From Stakelama portus (GTDB taxonomy: Bacteria; Pseudomonadota; Alphaproteobacteria; Sphingomonadales; Sphingomonadaceae): a stretch of 64,000 bases of DNA. This document shows, in pieces, positions 38,091 through 46,549 of the stretch. Where the stretch lies: contig NZ_QFZL01000004.1 in assembly GCF_003171655.1 (NCBI RefSeq), positions 186,001 to 250,000 on the forward strand, written 5' to 3'. Within the stretch, counting starts at the first letter, position 1, and every line of letters begins with the position of its first letter. A program made the position numbers and the translations under genes. The notes beneath the pieces are model-generated. The model had not been told where the DNA came from. It saw nothing but the letters and a program-made list of their open reading frames with translations, and did no database searches.

Positions 38091-38969
38091 TCAGCGCGCG
38101 ATGTCGCTGGGAAGTTCGGGCTCCTCCCGCTTCCCCGCCCACCAGTCATGGCCTATGAACTCTTCCGGCGGGCTGCCGGTGCGTTCCTCAAAGGCTTCGC
38201 TGATCCGGCGTTTCGCCTCCGCCGCAAGTGCCTTGCGCGTCGGGAAGTCGCGCGGGTGGAAGGGGTCGAGGAACACGCAGCGGACGCCGAAGCTGCCCTT
38301 GTTCGACAGCACCCGGATCGCATTGTCCTTGCCGCGTTCCTCGCCGATCCACGCCAGATTGCGCCCGCGCGCATCATAAACCAGCAGGATCGGCTGGACC
38401 ATCACGCCCGGCGGCGGGGGTTCGAGCACCTTGAGCAAGGGCGACTTGAACGGGAGCAGCGACGCGCCGTCGGTGGTCGTGCCTTCGGGAAAGACCGTCA
38501 CGGCCCAGTTATCGTGAAACGCCTCGCGCAGCTGGTTGATCTGGTCGGCAACGCGCAGCCGTTCATTGCGCGCGACATAGACGGTGCGGTTGAGGCTCGC
38601 CAGCCAGCCGACGATCGGAGCCTTTTGCAATTCGGCCTTGGCGACAAAGGCGCTGCCGCTGCCTCCGGCAATCGCCAATATGTCGATCCAGCTGATATGA
38701 TTGGCGATATAGAATACGTCGCGTTTCAGCGGCACGCCGATCTTCTTCACGCGTGCGCCGCAGATCCGTGCCGCCATCCCCAGAAACAGGCGCGGCCAGG
38801 GTGATGGCAGGCGAACGATGCGGAACAGATAATGGAGCAGCACGGTCGGCACCACCGCGACCGCCAGCATGGCGACGCGCAGCCACAGCCGGCACCAGCC
38901 GATCAGGCTGACCGGCGGAGGCCTGCCTTCGGCTGCGGCATGTAGCTGCTCCTCGGGAGTAAGCCCCAT
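38091..38969 (-). CDS. plsC: 1-acyl-sn-glycerol-3-phosphate acyltransferase
   Basis: A 292-residue membrane-associated acyltransferase that makes phosphatidic acid from lysophosphatidic acid. A membrane helix (LWLRVAMLAVAVVPTVLLHY) is followed by the HX4D motif in ANHISWIDILAIAG and the FPEGTTTDGASLLPFK substrate motif. It starts 7 bases after the fur stop on the same strand, so they are probably cotranscribed. Confidence 0.92.
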   Translation of the reverse strand: MGLTPEEQLHAAAEGRPPPVSLIGWCRLWLRVAMLAVAVVPTVLLHYLFRIVRLPSPWPRLFLGMAARICGARVKKIGVPLKRDVFYIANHISWIDILAIAGGSGSAFVAKAELQKAPIVGWLASLNRTVYVARNERLRVADQINQLREAFHDNWAVTVFPEGTTTDGASLLPFKSPLLKVLEPPPPGVMVQPILLVYDARGRNLAWIGEERGKDNAIRVLSNKGSFGVRCVFLDPFHPRDFPTRKALAAEAKRRISEAFEERTGSPPEEFIGHDWWAGKREEPELPSDIAR

Positions 38970-38975
38970 GCGGCC

Positions 38976-39398
38976 TTAGCCCTTGCGGTCTAGGGAGACG
39001 CCGTAAAGTTCCATACGATGGTCAACGAGGCGGAAGCCGAGCCGTTCCGCAATCTGCTTTTGCAGCAGCTCAAGCTCGGGATCGACGAATTCGATCACCT
39101 TGCCGGTTTCGACATCGATCAGATGATCGTGATGCGCTTCGGGTGCGGGTTCGTATCGGGCGCGACCGTCGCCGAAATCGTGGCGGTCGAGAATGCCGGC
39201 CTCTTCGAACAGCCGCACGGTGCGATACACCGTGGCGATCGAAATGCCCGAATCGATCGCGGACGCGCGCTCGTACACCTTCTCGACGTCGGGATGATCC
39301 TCGGCATCGGAAAGCACGCGCGCGATCACCTTGCGCTGCTCGGTGATCCGCAACCCCTTTTCGTGGCAAAGTGCCTCAAGATCGATCCGTCGCCCCAT
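38976..39398 (-). CDS. fur: Fur-family metalloregulator
   Basis: A 140-residue regulator. The N-terminal winged helix is at residues 5-85 (LRITEQRKVIARVLSDAEDH, ISIATVYRTVRLFEEAGI) and the metal-binding part has the characteristic PEAHHDHLIDVETGKVIEF and further His/Glu residues near the C-terminus. The ATG at 39398 (MGRRIDLEALCHEKGLRITE) matches the usual Fur N-terminus; the longer frame is unsupported. In Alphaproteobacteria such proteins act as Fur, or Mur sensing manganese; the sequence alone does not decide. Confidence 0.92.
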   Translation of the reverse strand: MGRRIDLEALCHEKGLRITEQRKVIARVLSDAEDHPDVEKVYERASAIDSGISIATVYRTVRLFEEAGILDRHDFGDGRARYEPAPEAHHDHLIDVETGKVIEFVDPELELLQKQIAERLGFRLVDHRMELYGVSLDRKG

Positions 39399-39476
39399 GG
39401 CTTGGAAATGGCTTCCCGATGGCGAAAGGTCAATGGCGTAAAGGCACAAGCGGCACGGCGCATGCCTTCATGCGAA

Positions 39477-39506
39477 AGCCCGCCGACGCCATCGCGCCGA
39501 CGGGCT
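39477..39506 (-). terminator. Terminator-like hairpin behind mucR
   Basis: On the minus strand AGCCCG pairs with CGGGCT, extended inwards by seven further pairs including two G-U pairs, with a GAUG loop and TTTC following. It starts 24 bases after the mucR stop. Confidence 0.6.
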
Positions 39507-39529
39507 CGCAAAAATCGCTTTCGCCGGGA

Positions 39530-39943
39530 TCAGCGCTTGCGGCGCTTGGTGCCCAGGCCGATCTTCTTCGCCAGGGTGCGGCGCTGTTCGGCATAATTGG
39601 GCGCGACCATCGGATAATCGGCCGGGAGATTCCACTTGGCGCGATATTGTTCCGGGGTCATCTGGTAATGCGTCATCAGATGCCGCTTGAGCATCTTCAG
39701 CTTCTTACCGTCCTCAAGGCACACGATATAGTCGGGCTTGACCGAGGCACGGATCGAAACTGCCGGCTCCTGCTTCACTTCGGGCTCGGCTGCTTCGGCG
39801 GAGAGGCCCGAAAGCGCTCCGTGCACGTTCTGAATGAGCAGCGGCAGGTCCGACACGGCGACGCTGTTGTTCGATACATGCGCGGCGACAATATCGGCAG
39901 TCAGCGTGACGAGCGTCTCGTTCAGTTCAGTTTGCGATTCCAT
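39530..39943 (-). CDS. mucR: MucR/Ros-family transcriptional regulator
   Basis: A 137-residue nucleoid-associated regulator of the Ros/MucR family, which control surface polysaccharide and cell-cycle genes in Alphaproteobacteria. The N-terminal oligomerisation segment ([37 protein letters not shown]) and the zinc-finger-like DNA-binding part ([40 protein letters not shown]) are typical. The usual second cysteine of CXXC is an aspartate here (CLED), so a Cys-Asp-His-His site is likely, as known for some family members. ATG 39943 has AAGG at good spacing; an adjacent ATG at 39946 is too close. Confidence 0.93.
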   Translation of the reverse strand: MESQTELNETLVTLTADIVAAHVSNNSVAVSDLPLLIQNVHGALSGLSAEAAEPEVKQEPAVSIRASVKPDYIVCLEDGKKLKMLKRHLMTHYQMTPEQYRAKWNLPADYPMVAPNYAEQRRTLAKKIGLGTKRRKR

Positions 39944-40087
39944 CATAATCCTTTCGACCCGGATTGTTCATTTTTATTATGTGCCACTTATGGGCCCTAT
40001 CACTCCATTTTCGATCAAATGCAATAGCCGTTTGCGATGAAATGACGAAACGAGTGAGTAATAATCGCCGCCGCAAAGGTTCCAGCG

Positions 40088-40564
40088 TCAGGCGAGCGAG
40101 CGCCCAAAGGTCTGCGCGTCGAAGGACTCACCGGTGTTTCCACGGTAATAGTTTGTCCGTTCGCCGATTTTGATGAAACCCTGGCTGCTATATAGGCTCG
40201 CGGCAGGGTTATCGACACGCATTTCTAAATATAGGTTAATCGCGCCGCGTGATTGCGCCTCTGAAATAACCGAGCGAAGCAAGGTCCCGCCGACGCCTTT
40301 CCCGCGCAATTTGGGACGGGTGGCAAGCAGCAGCAGCTCGGCTTCGTCGGCGCTCGCGCGCGACAGGGCGAAACCGGCAACGATATCGTTGCGTTCGGCC
40401 AGCGTGAGCCACACGCCGGGCAGCGAAAACATGCCGGTACATTGCGCCGCGGTCCACGCTTCGCCGAAACGCGGATCGAAAGCTTCGGCCATGATCGCCG
40501 TCACGGTCGGAATATCGCCGATCCCGCCCGGGCGCAGCGTCGTGATGTTGAGCGCCGACCTCAC
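40088..40564 (-). CDS. rimI: Ribosomal protein S18-alanine N-acetyltransferase (GNAT family)
   Basis: A 158-residue GNAT acetyltransferase. The acetyl-CoA loop is RPKLRGKGVGGTLLRSVISE and the strand before it LLLLATRP; EMRVDNPAASLYSSQGFIKIGER matches the RimI C-terminal pattern. Its start overlaps the tsaB stop by four bases (ATGA). The tsaB-rimI pairing is common and supports RimI rather than another GNAT. Confidence 0.88.
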   Translation of the reverse strand: MRSALNITTLRPGGIGDIPTVTAIMAEAFDPRFGEAWTAAQCTGMFSLPGVWLTLAERNDIVAGFALSRASADEAELLLLATRPKLRGKGVGGTLLRSVISEAQSRGAINLYLEMRVDNPAASLYSSQGFIKIGERTNYYRGNTGESFDAQTFGRSLA

Positions 40565-41259
40565 CGCGCACCCTGCGGCTTTGCGTCGGGAGCGCGGCCA
40601 TAGATCGGGCGCGCCGGCAATTGCCGGGCTTCAGCCGGCAGCAGCAGCGCATCGGCAGCATGGGGAAGCGCTTCGCGCGCGTCATAATGCGGATCGAGTG
40701 CCAGCAACCGGGGAACGCCGCTGCCGATGGCGGGCAGGCCGCGGCACGCCGCCAGCGCCTCTTGCGGATACAGCGAACGCAACGGAGTCGTCACGGTTAA
40801 CGGGGCCGGGCTGAACAACTGCAGGAAGACCTGACCATGGCCGCCCTCAAGCACCACGGCAAGCTGGCCGAATGACGGATTTGCGCGAAACGCGGCGGCG
40901 GCAACCAGTCCCAGCGAACTATAGCCGCTGACCGGCACGTTCCAGCCGATGCCAAGACCGATCGCGGCAGCCAGCCCGACGCGCACGCCGGTAAAGCTGC
41001 CCGGTCCGCAATCGACCAGAATGCGATCGGCCCGACCACCGCCGGGCAATTCGCCGATCATCGGGACCAGTCGTTCGGCATGGCCACGACCGACCACTTC
41101 GTGATGCGAGGCAATCACGGCGCCATCGGCGATCAGCGCGACCGAACATGCGGCGGTCGCGGTTTCGATCACCAGCGTGCGCGCTGCCTCATTCGACGCG
41201 ATTGAATCGCTCGAATTCGGGTCGGGGGAGTCGTTCGAAGATGGTGCTGGGGTCGCCAT
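40561..41259 (-). CDS. tsaB: tRNA threonylcarbamoyladenosine biosynthesis protein TsaB
   Basis: A 232-residue ASKHA-fold partner of TsaD in making t6A37 of tRNA. LVIETATAACSVALI, then GRGHAERLVPMI and VDCGPGSFTGVRVGLAAAIG are the family signature. The ATG at 41259 gives a Ser/Asn/Asp-rich N-terminal extension of about 25 residues and a 71-base overlap with the upstream nitroreductase gene. The only later in-frame start is the GTG within LVIET, which would trim the first beta strand, so the long form is kept with reservation. Confidence 0.88.
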   Translation of the reverse strand: MATPAPSSNDSPDPNSSDSIASNEAARTLVIETATAACSVALIADGAVIASHHEVVGRGHAERLVPMIGELPGGGRADRILVDCGPGSFTGVRVGLAAAIGLGIGWNVPVSGYSSLGLVAAAAFRANPSFGQLAVVLEGGHGQVFLQLFSPAPLTVTTPLRSLYPQEALAACRGLPAIGSGVPRLLALDPHYDAREALPHAADALLLPAEARQLPARPIYGRAPDAKPQGAR

Positions 41260-41782
41260 GGCCGAAGGTCGAAATGAAGTTGGTCTTCACATGGGGCTGG
41301 CCGGGGAAGAAGGCCTCGTCAACCTTTTCGGCATCGAAACCCGACATCGGCCCGGTGTCAAAGCCCAGTGCGCGCGCCGCGATGATGAAATAGGCGCCCT
41401 GAAGCGAGCTGTTGCGAAAGGCATGATCCTTGCGCAGATCCAGATTTCCGTCGAACCAGCTTTTCGCGTCGGTATGCGGGAACAGCCAGGGCAGATGCTC
41501 GTGAAAGTCCCAGTCCATCGCGATGATGACCGAAGCCGGGGCCTGGCGGATCTTTTCGCCATTGGTTCCCGAACTCAGCGCCGCCAGCTTGTCCTTGCCT
41601 TCCTGGCTCGTGATCCAGACGAACCGCGCGGATTGCTGGTTGGCCGATGTCGGCCCCATCTTGATGAGATCATAGATGCGGCGGATATCGTCTTCGGTGA
41701 CGGGGGCGTCGGTATATCCGTTATAGGTGCGTGCGGTGCGGAACAGCGTGTCGAGTGCTGCATCGTCGAGCGGCTTGCCCAA
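41189..41782 (-). CDS. Nitroreductase-family protein, probable malonic semialdehyde reductase (RutE-like)
   Basis: A 197-residue FMN-binding oxidoreductase. FRTARTYNGYTDAPVTEDDI, MGPTSANQQSARFVWITSQE and the C-terminal GHGDPSTIFERLPR agree with the RutE/YdfG-like subgroup, which reduces malonic semialdehyde to 3-hydroxypropionate. No other pyrimidine-degradation gene is nearby, so the physiological substrate may differ. It overlaps tsaB by 71 bases at its 3' end. Confidence 0.8.
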   Translation of the reverse strand: MGKPLDDAALDTLFRTARTYNGYTDAPVTEDDIRRIYDLIKMGPTSANQQSARFVWITSQEGKDKLAALSSGTNGEKIRQAPASVIIAMDWDFHEHLPWLFPHTDAKSWFDGNLDLRKDHAFRNSSLQGAYFIIAARALGFDTGPMSGFDAEKVDEAFFPGQPHVKTNFISTFGHGDPSTIFERLPRPEFERFNRVE

Positions 41783-41845
41783 TATCTTCTCCCTTCGGTG
41801 TTGCGGCCCGGCAAAGGGGCGGAATGTCTCAGCGTTCGCGCGCGG

Positions 41846-42421
41846 TCAGACCGCGCGAACCTCGGTCACTTCCGGAACATAGTGGCGCAGCAACTGCTCG
41901 ATGCCGTTCTTCAACGTCGCGGTGGACGAGGGGCAGCCGGCACAGGCGCCTTGCATCTGCAGATAGACTTTGCCCTGGTCGAAACCGCGATAGACGATGT
42001 CGCCGCCGTCATTGGCAACGGCGGGCCGCACGCGCGTGTCGATCAGTTCGCGGATCTGGGCGACGATGTCCGCGTCGGCGGGATCGTCCTCGAACCCGGA
42101 AGCCTCTGGCGGCACGCTGAAGCCTGCCGCAGTGCCGGGCCGGAACAACGGCATGCCGGCGGAGAAATGATCGAGCAGGATCGCAAGCACATCGGGCTTC
42201 AGATCGCGCCATTCGGCACCCGGTCCGGCGGTCACCGAAATGAAGTCGCGACCGAAGAACACGCCGGTAACGTCGCCAAGGCCGAACAGCGTTTCGGCCA
42301 GCGGCGATGCCTCCGCTTCCTCGGGCGTCGCGAAATCGCGCGTGCCGTTTTCCATGACGGTACGGCCCGGCAGGAATTTGAGCGTGGCCGGATTGGGCGT
42401 CGGTTCGGTTTCGATCAACAT
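41846..42421 (-). CDS. Nfu-type iron-sulfur cluster carrier (NifU C-terminal family)
   Basis: A 191-residue Fe-S carrier. Residues 1-90 form the Nfu N-terminal domain (MLIETEPTPNPATLKFLPGR); the C-terminal NifU domain holds CXXC in MQGACAGCPSSTATLKNGIE. It delivers [4Fe-4S] clusters to client enzymes, and works together with the suf operon 11 kb away. ATG 42421 is chosen because the N-terminal motif is the conserved family start; an ATG three codons upstream and a longer frame to 42490 are possible. Confidence 0.93.
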   Translation of the reverse strand: MLIETEPTPNPATLKFLPGRTVMENGTRDFATPEEAEASPLAETLFGLGDVTGVFFGRDFISVTAGPGAEWRDLKPDVLAILLDHFSAGMPLFRPGTAAGFSVPPEASGFEDDPADADIVAQIRELIDTRVRPAVANDGGDIVYRGFDQGKVYLQMQGACAGCPSSTATLKNGIEQLLRHYVPEVTEVRAV

Positions 42422-42540
42422 CCCGCCCATGTGGCGCGCGCAGGTGAGCGGATCAAGGGCGACCGGGCCGCCGCCAGGCCCGATTTCCATTGCACCCGTG
42501 CCGCCTTTCGAAGAAATCCAACGATCTCAAGGCCGGATCG

Positions 42541-43377
42541 TCAGATATCGAGCTGGTTCATCGCCGCGTTCCAGTTCAGCACATTGGTGCGGGCTTCCTG
42601 GACGAAGGCGGATCGGCGCAGGATCGACAGGAATTTCTCCGAAACCCATTTGCCCGGATTGCGCAGCGGGCGCTTGAACTGGATCAGCAGCACCACGCGC
42701 GTTCCGACGGTGTCGTTCCACACTTCATGGTCATAGGTGTCGTCGAAGACGAGTGTTTCGCCTTCGCTCCAGCGCACCACCCGTTCGCCGACGCGCATCC
42801 GCACATCCCCCTCGCGCGGGACGATCAGCCCCAGATGGCACGTGACCAGCCCCTTGGTCACGCCGCGATGCGCGGGAATATGCGTGCCCGGCGACAGGAT
42901 CGAAAAGAACGCGCTGTTGAGATCGGGGATCTGCTCGACGATCGACGCGGTCACCGGGCATTGGGCGATATTATCCTCGATCCCATAGCCATAGCCCCAC
43001 AGGAAAAAGCTGCGCCACCGGTTCATCGGCGCGATTGCACGGTGATCGGGCGAAATGCTGGCGAGCGACGGTGCTTCGCGGCCCGAAACCAGCGCGGCGG
43101 CGACGGCTTCGTCGCGGATCTTTTCCCAATTGTCGCGCAGCAGCGCAGTCCATGGGAAATCGCGCACGTTGAGAACCGGATCGTTGGCAATCAGCGAGGA
43201 ACGCGAAATGATCGCATCGAAAAAGCCGCGCAGATGTTTGCCGACGCGAATGACCAGGGGGCGACCGCGTTCGCCGCGAAGCGGCTCCTGACCGCCCGAA
43301 ACATCCGCCGCGCCGACGCCGCCGGATGCCGTCAGCGGGTCGTTGCGATTGGCGGGCTCGCCGGATTGCGGCCACAT
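42541..43377 (-). CDS. Aspartyl/asparaginyl beta-hydroxylase-family dioxygenase
   Basis: About 278 residues. The Fe(II)/2-oxoglutarate fold of the Asp/Asn beta-hydroxylase family is seen in NSAFFSILSPGTHIPAHRGV, KGLVTCHLGLIVP, ETLVFDDTYDHEVWNDT and RVVLLIQFKRPL, giving the two histidine ligands (PAHRG and DHEVWN) and the arginine for 2-oxoglutarate. Bacterial members hydroxylate lipid A acyl chains (LpxO) or peptides; the substrate is not evident. The start is uncertain: ATG 43377 is used, the frame stays open to a GTG at 43521. It stands alone between nfu and the second M16 gene. Confidence 0.85.
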   Translation of the reverse strand: MWPQSGEPANRNDPLTASGGVGAADVSGGQEPLRGERGRPLVIRVGKHLRGFFDAIISRSSLIANDPVLNVRDFPWTALLRDNWEKIRDEAVAAALVSGREAPSLASISPDHRAIAPMNRWRSFFLWGYGYGIEDNIAQCPVTASIVEQIPDLNSAFFSILSPGTHIPAHRGVTKGLVTCHLGLIVPREGDVRMRVGERVVRWSEGETLVFDDTYDHEVWNDTVGTRVVLLIQFKRPLRNPGKWVSEKFLSILRRSAFVQEARTNVLNWNAAMNQLDI

Positions 43378-43627
43378 TCCGTCATGGTCGGTTTTCGATC
43401 TTGCACCCACGGTTCGACTCGTTCCGACCTCCCGGAATGGTTTCGACTCACCAGAAATTGCTGCCCATAGCGCGACTGCCGCGCCGAAGGGCCGTGTCGA
43501 GGAAGCAAGGCTAGCGCTCACTTTGGTCTAAATGATGGCGCCGATCGGGCGGGCTGCCACGCGAAACGGGACGAAGCGCAGCATTTCCACACTGGCGGTC
43601 GATCCGGGCGGGGGCTAGAACCGGGGG

Positions 43628-46531
43628 ATGATCTCACCTTCGCGCGTATTGCGTTTCGCCTTCGCTTTCCTCGCCCTTGCGCCGCTTCCAGCGCTCTCGC
43701 AGCAGGCTCCTTCCACCGCACAGACGACGCAGGACAGCGGCGGCACGCCCTGGCTGTTCATCGGCAGCGACGTCCCGCAGGATCCGGCATGGCGCTTCGG
43801 CGTGCTGCCAAATGGCGTTCGCTATGCCGTCCGCCACAATGGCGTGCCGCCGGGGCAGGTGTCGATCCGCGTGCGCATCGATGCCGGCTCGCTGATGGAA
43901 TCGGATAGCGAGCGCGGGTTCGCGCATCTGCTCGAACATCTCACCTTTCGCGGATCGGCGTATGTTCCCGACGGCGAATCGAAACGGGTTTGGCAGCGAC
44001 TGGGCGTCACGTTCGGATCGGACAGCAATGCGTCCACCACGTTTACAGAGACTGTCTATAAGCTCGATCTGCCCAATGCCGATCGCGCCGGGCTCGATGA
44101 AAGCATGCACATCCTCTCGGGGATGATGGCGTTGCCGACGATCACCCAGGGATCGCTCGATGCCGAGCGGCCGGTGGTGCTCGCCGAACAGCGCGAACAG
44201 CCCGGGCCGCAGGTGCGACTGCAGGATGCGATGCTGTCGCTGATGTTCGCAGGGCAGCCGCTGGCCGAACGCGATCCGATCGGCACCGTGTCGACGCTGA
44301 CCGCCGCCACGCCCGAAGCCGTGAAGGCATTCCATGACCGCTGGTATCGCCCCGAACGTGCCGTGGTGGTGATGGTCGGCGATATGGACCCGGACCTGCT
44401 CGAGGAAATGGTCATCAAGCATTTCTCCGGCTGGCGCGGCGTCGGTCCCGCGCCCGAAAACCCCGATTTCGGCACGCCGGACGCAGCGCATCCGGTCAGC
44501 GCCGCGATCGTCGAACCGTCGGTGCCGCCGCTGGTGACGATGGCGGTGGTGCGCCCCTGGACGGTGTTTCAGGACACCGTGATCTTCAATCAGGAGCGGA
44601 TGGTCGACCTGATCGCGATCCGCATCCTCAACCGTCGCATGGAATCGCGGGCGCGTTCGGGCGGCAGCTTCATTGCGGCGGGCGCCAGTCTCGACGATGT
44701 CGCGCGATCGGCGAATGTGACGACGATCCGCGTGCTTCCGGTCGGCAATGACTGGGAAAAGGCGCTCGCGGACGTGCGCAGCATCATCGCCAATGCGATG
44801 GCCGAGCCGCCGACCCAGGCAGAGATCGACCGCGAAGTCGCCGAAATCGATGCCGCCATGCGCAACAGCATTGCCACCGAACCTGTGGAAGCTGCCGCGA
44901 CTCAGGCCGACGACATGGTTCACGCCGTCGATATCAACGAAACCAGCACCAATGCCGAAGGCAGCTATTCGATCTTCCGCGGTGCGGTCGATGGCGGGAT
45001 GTTCACGCCCGAAGCGATCCAGCAGGCATCGTCGCGCGTATTTCAGGGCGTGGCAACGCGCGCGCTGGTCAATGTCCATGCGCCCGACGACAATGTCGTT
45101 GCCCAGCTTGCCGCGGCGATCACTGCCGATCCGCAGGCGGGGGCGCGCCGCGATGCGCTGGCGAATGTGTCGTTCGACGATCTGCCTTCGCTCGGTAAGG
45201 CAGGCACTGTCGTTTCGCGCCGGACGGTCGTGACCCAGCCGGAGATCGAACAGGTCGATTATGCCAATGGCGTTCGGCTGCTCGTCCATTCGAACCCCTC
45301 CGAAGTCAGCAAGGTCTATGTCCGCGTGCGCTTTGGCGGCGGGCTCAATTCATTGCCGGCCGACCGTCAGACGCCGGTCTGGGCAGGGGATCTGGCGCTG
45401 ATGGCGAGCGGGATCGGTCCGTTCGGACAGGAGGAGCTCGACGCGGTCACCGGCCAGCGGCAGATCGGCCTCGATTTCGAAACCGCCGACGATGCCTTCG
45501 TCTTCTCGGGTCAGACGACTGCCGAAGATCTGAAGGACCAGTTGCTGCTGTTCGCGGAGAAACTGGCCCATCCGTCCTGGGATCCCAATCCGGTGATCCG
45601 TGCGCGGGCAGTGCTGCTGTCGGGCTATGCCGGGCTTTCGGCATCGGCCGATGCGGTGCTGTCGCGCGATCTGGACCGGCTGATGCGCGGCGACGATCCG
45701 CGCTGGGGCGTGCCCTCGCGCGCCGAGATCGAAGCGCTGACGCCCGAGGCGTTCCGTGCCTTTTGGGAGCCGATCCTGCGCAAGGGGCCGATCGAAGTCG
45801 AAGTATTCGGCGATGTCGACCGCGAGGAAGCGATCAAGGCAGTCGGTGAGACCTTTGGCGCGCTGCCGCGTCGCCAGCCCGCCGACAGCGTCCATCCGGT
45901 GACGTTCGCCGCGCATAATGATGCGCCCGTGACGCGCTATCATACCGGCCAGCCCAATCAGGCGGCGGCAGTAATCGCATGGCCGACCGGCGGCGGCAGC
46001 GCCGGGATTGCCGAAAGCCGCAAGCTGGAGATTCTGGCAGCGGTGTTTCGCGACCGTTTTCTCGACCGGCTGCGCAGCCAGGCGGGGATCAGCTATTCGC
46101 CGATGGTGCTCAGCCAGTGGCCGGTGGGCATGAATGCAGGCGGCAGCGTGATCGCGCTGGCGCTGGTGCCGCCGGACAAGACCGATGTCTTCTTCGACGT
46201 TGCGCGCGAAATTGCCGCCGATCTGGCCGCCAATCCGATCGGTTACGACGAAATGCGCCGCGCCGTGGTGCCGCTTTCCCAGACGATCCTGCGCCGTTCG
46301 ACGGGCAATATGTTCTGGATGGACCTGGTCGAAGGCGGGACCACCGATCCGGCACGTTATGCCGCGGTCGATACGCTGGCGCCCGATTATGTCCGGACCA
46401 CGCCACAGGATCTGCAGGCGCTGGCGGTGAAGTATCTCGACCCGGCAAAGGACTGGACGATGGTCGTGCTGCCGCAGGAACAGGCGCAAGGCGACGGCGC
46501 GGCGGGTTCCACCGCCGGCGCCGGTCGCTGA
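43628..46531 (+). CDS. Second exported M16 family metallopeptidase
   Basis: A 967-residue periplasmic protein with signal peptide MISPSRVLRFAFAFLALAPL (cleavage near ALSQQ). The zinc motif HXXEH is HLLEH at residues 100-104, with the glutamate partner expected in the AERPVVLAEQREQPGPQ region. The inactive second module starts around residue 545 (NGVRLLVHSNPSEVSKVYVR). It shares the general two-module plan with the protease at 28183-30936 but is divergent, belonging to the PqqL/insulinase-like branch by its FIGSDVPQDPAWRFGVLPNG start. No receptor gene is adjacent. The C-terminal tail is Gly/Ala/Gln-rich. Confidence 0.93.
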   Translation: MISPSRVLRFAFAFLALAPLPALSQQAPSTAQTTQDSGGTPWLFIGSDVPQDPAWRFGVLPNGVRYAVRHNGVPPGQVSIRVRIDAGSLMESDSERGFAHLLEHLTFRGSAYVPDGESKRVWQRLGVTFGSDSNASTTFTETVYKLDLPNADRAGLDESMHILSGMMALPTITQGSLDAERPVVLAEQREQPGPQVRLQDAMLSLMFAGQPLAERDPIGTVSTLTAATPEAVKAFHDRWYRPERAVVVMVGDMDPDLLEEMVIKHFSGWRGVGPAPENPDFGTPDAAHPVSAAIVEPSVPPLVTMAVVRPWTVFQDTVIFNQERMVDLIAIRILNRRMESRARSGGSFIAAGASLDDVARSANVTTIRVLPVGNDWEKALADVRSIIANAMAEPPTQAEIDREVAEIDAAMRNSIATEPVEAAATQADDMVHAVDINETSTNAEGSYSIFRGAVDGGMFTPEAIQQASSRVFQGVATRALVNVHAPDDNVVAQLAAAITADPQAGARRDALANVSFDDLPSLGKAGTVVSRRTVVTQPEIEQVDYANGVRLLVHSNPSEVSKVYVRVRFGGGLNSLPADRQTPVWAGDLALMASGIGPFGQEELDAVTGQRQIGLDFETADDAFVFSGQTTAEDLKDQLLLFAEKLAHPSWDPNPVIRARAVLLSGYAGLSASADAVLSRDLDRLMRGDDPRWGVPSRAEIEALTPEAFRAFWEPILRKGPIEVEVFGDVDREEAIKAVGETFGALPRRQPADSVHPVTFAAHNDAPVTRYHTGQPNQAAAVIAWPTGGGSAGIAESRKLEILAAVFRDRFLDRLRSQAGISYSPMVLSQWPVGMNAGGSVIALALVPPDKTDVFFDVAREIAADLAANPIGYDEMRRAVVPLSQTILRRSTGNMFWMDLVEGGTTDPARYAAVDTLAPDYVRTTPQDLQALAVKYLDPAKDWTMVVLPQEQAQGDGAAGSTAGAGR

Positions 46532-46549
46532 GGCCGTTTTCCGGTTGCG

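Noticed and set aside
28183..46531. The two M16 proteases as a recent gene duplication
   Set aside because: Beyond the HXXEH motif and two-module plan they differ strongly in sequence and in N-terminal region, so they are separate branches of the family.
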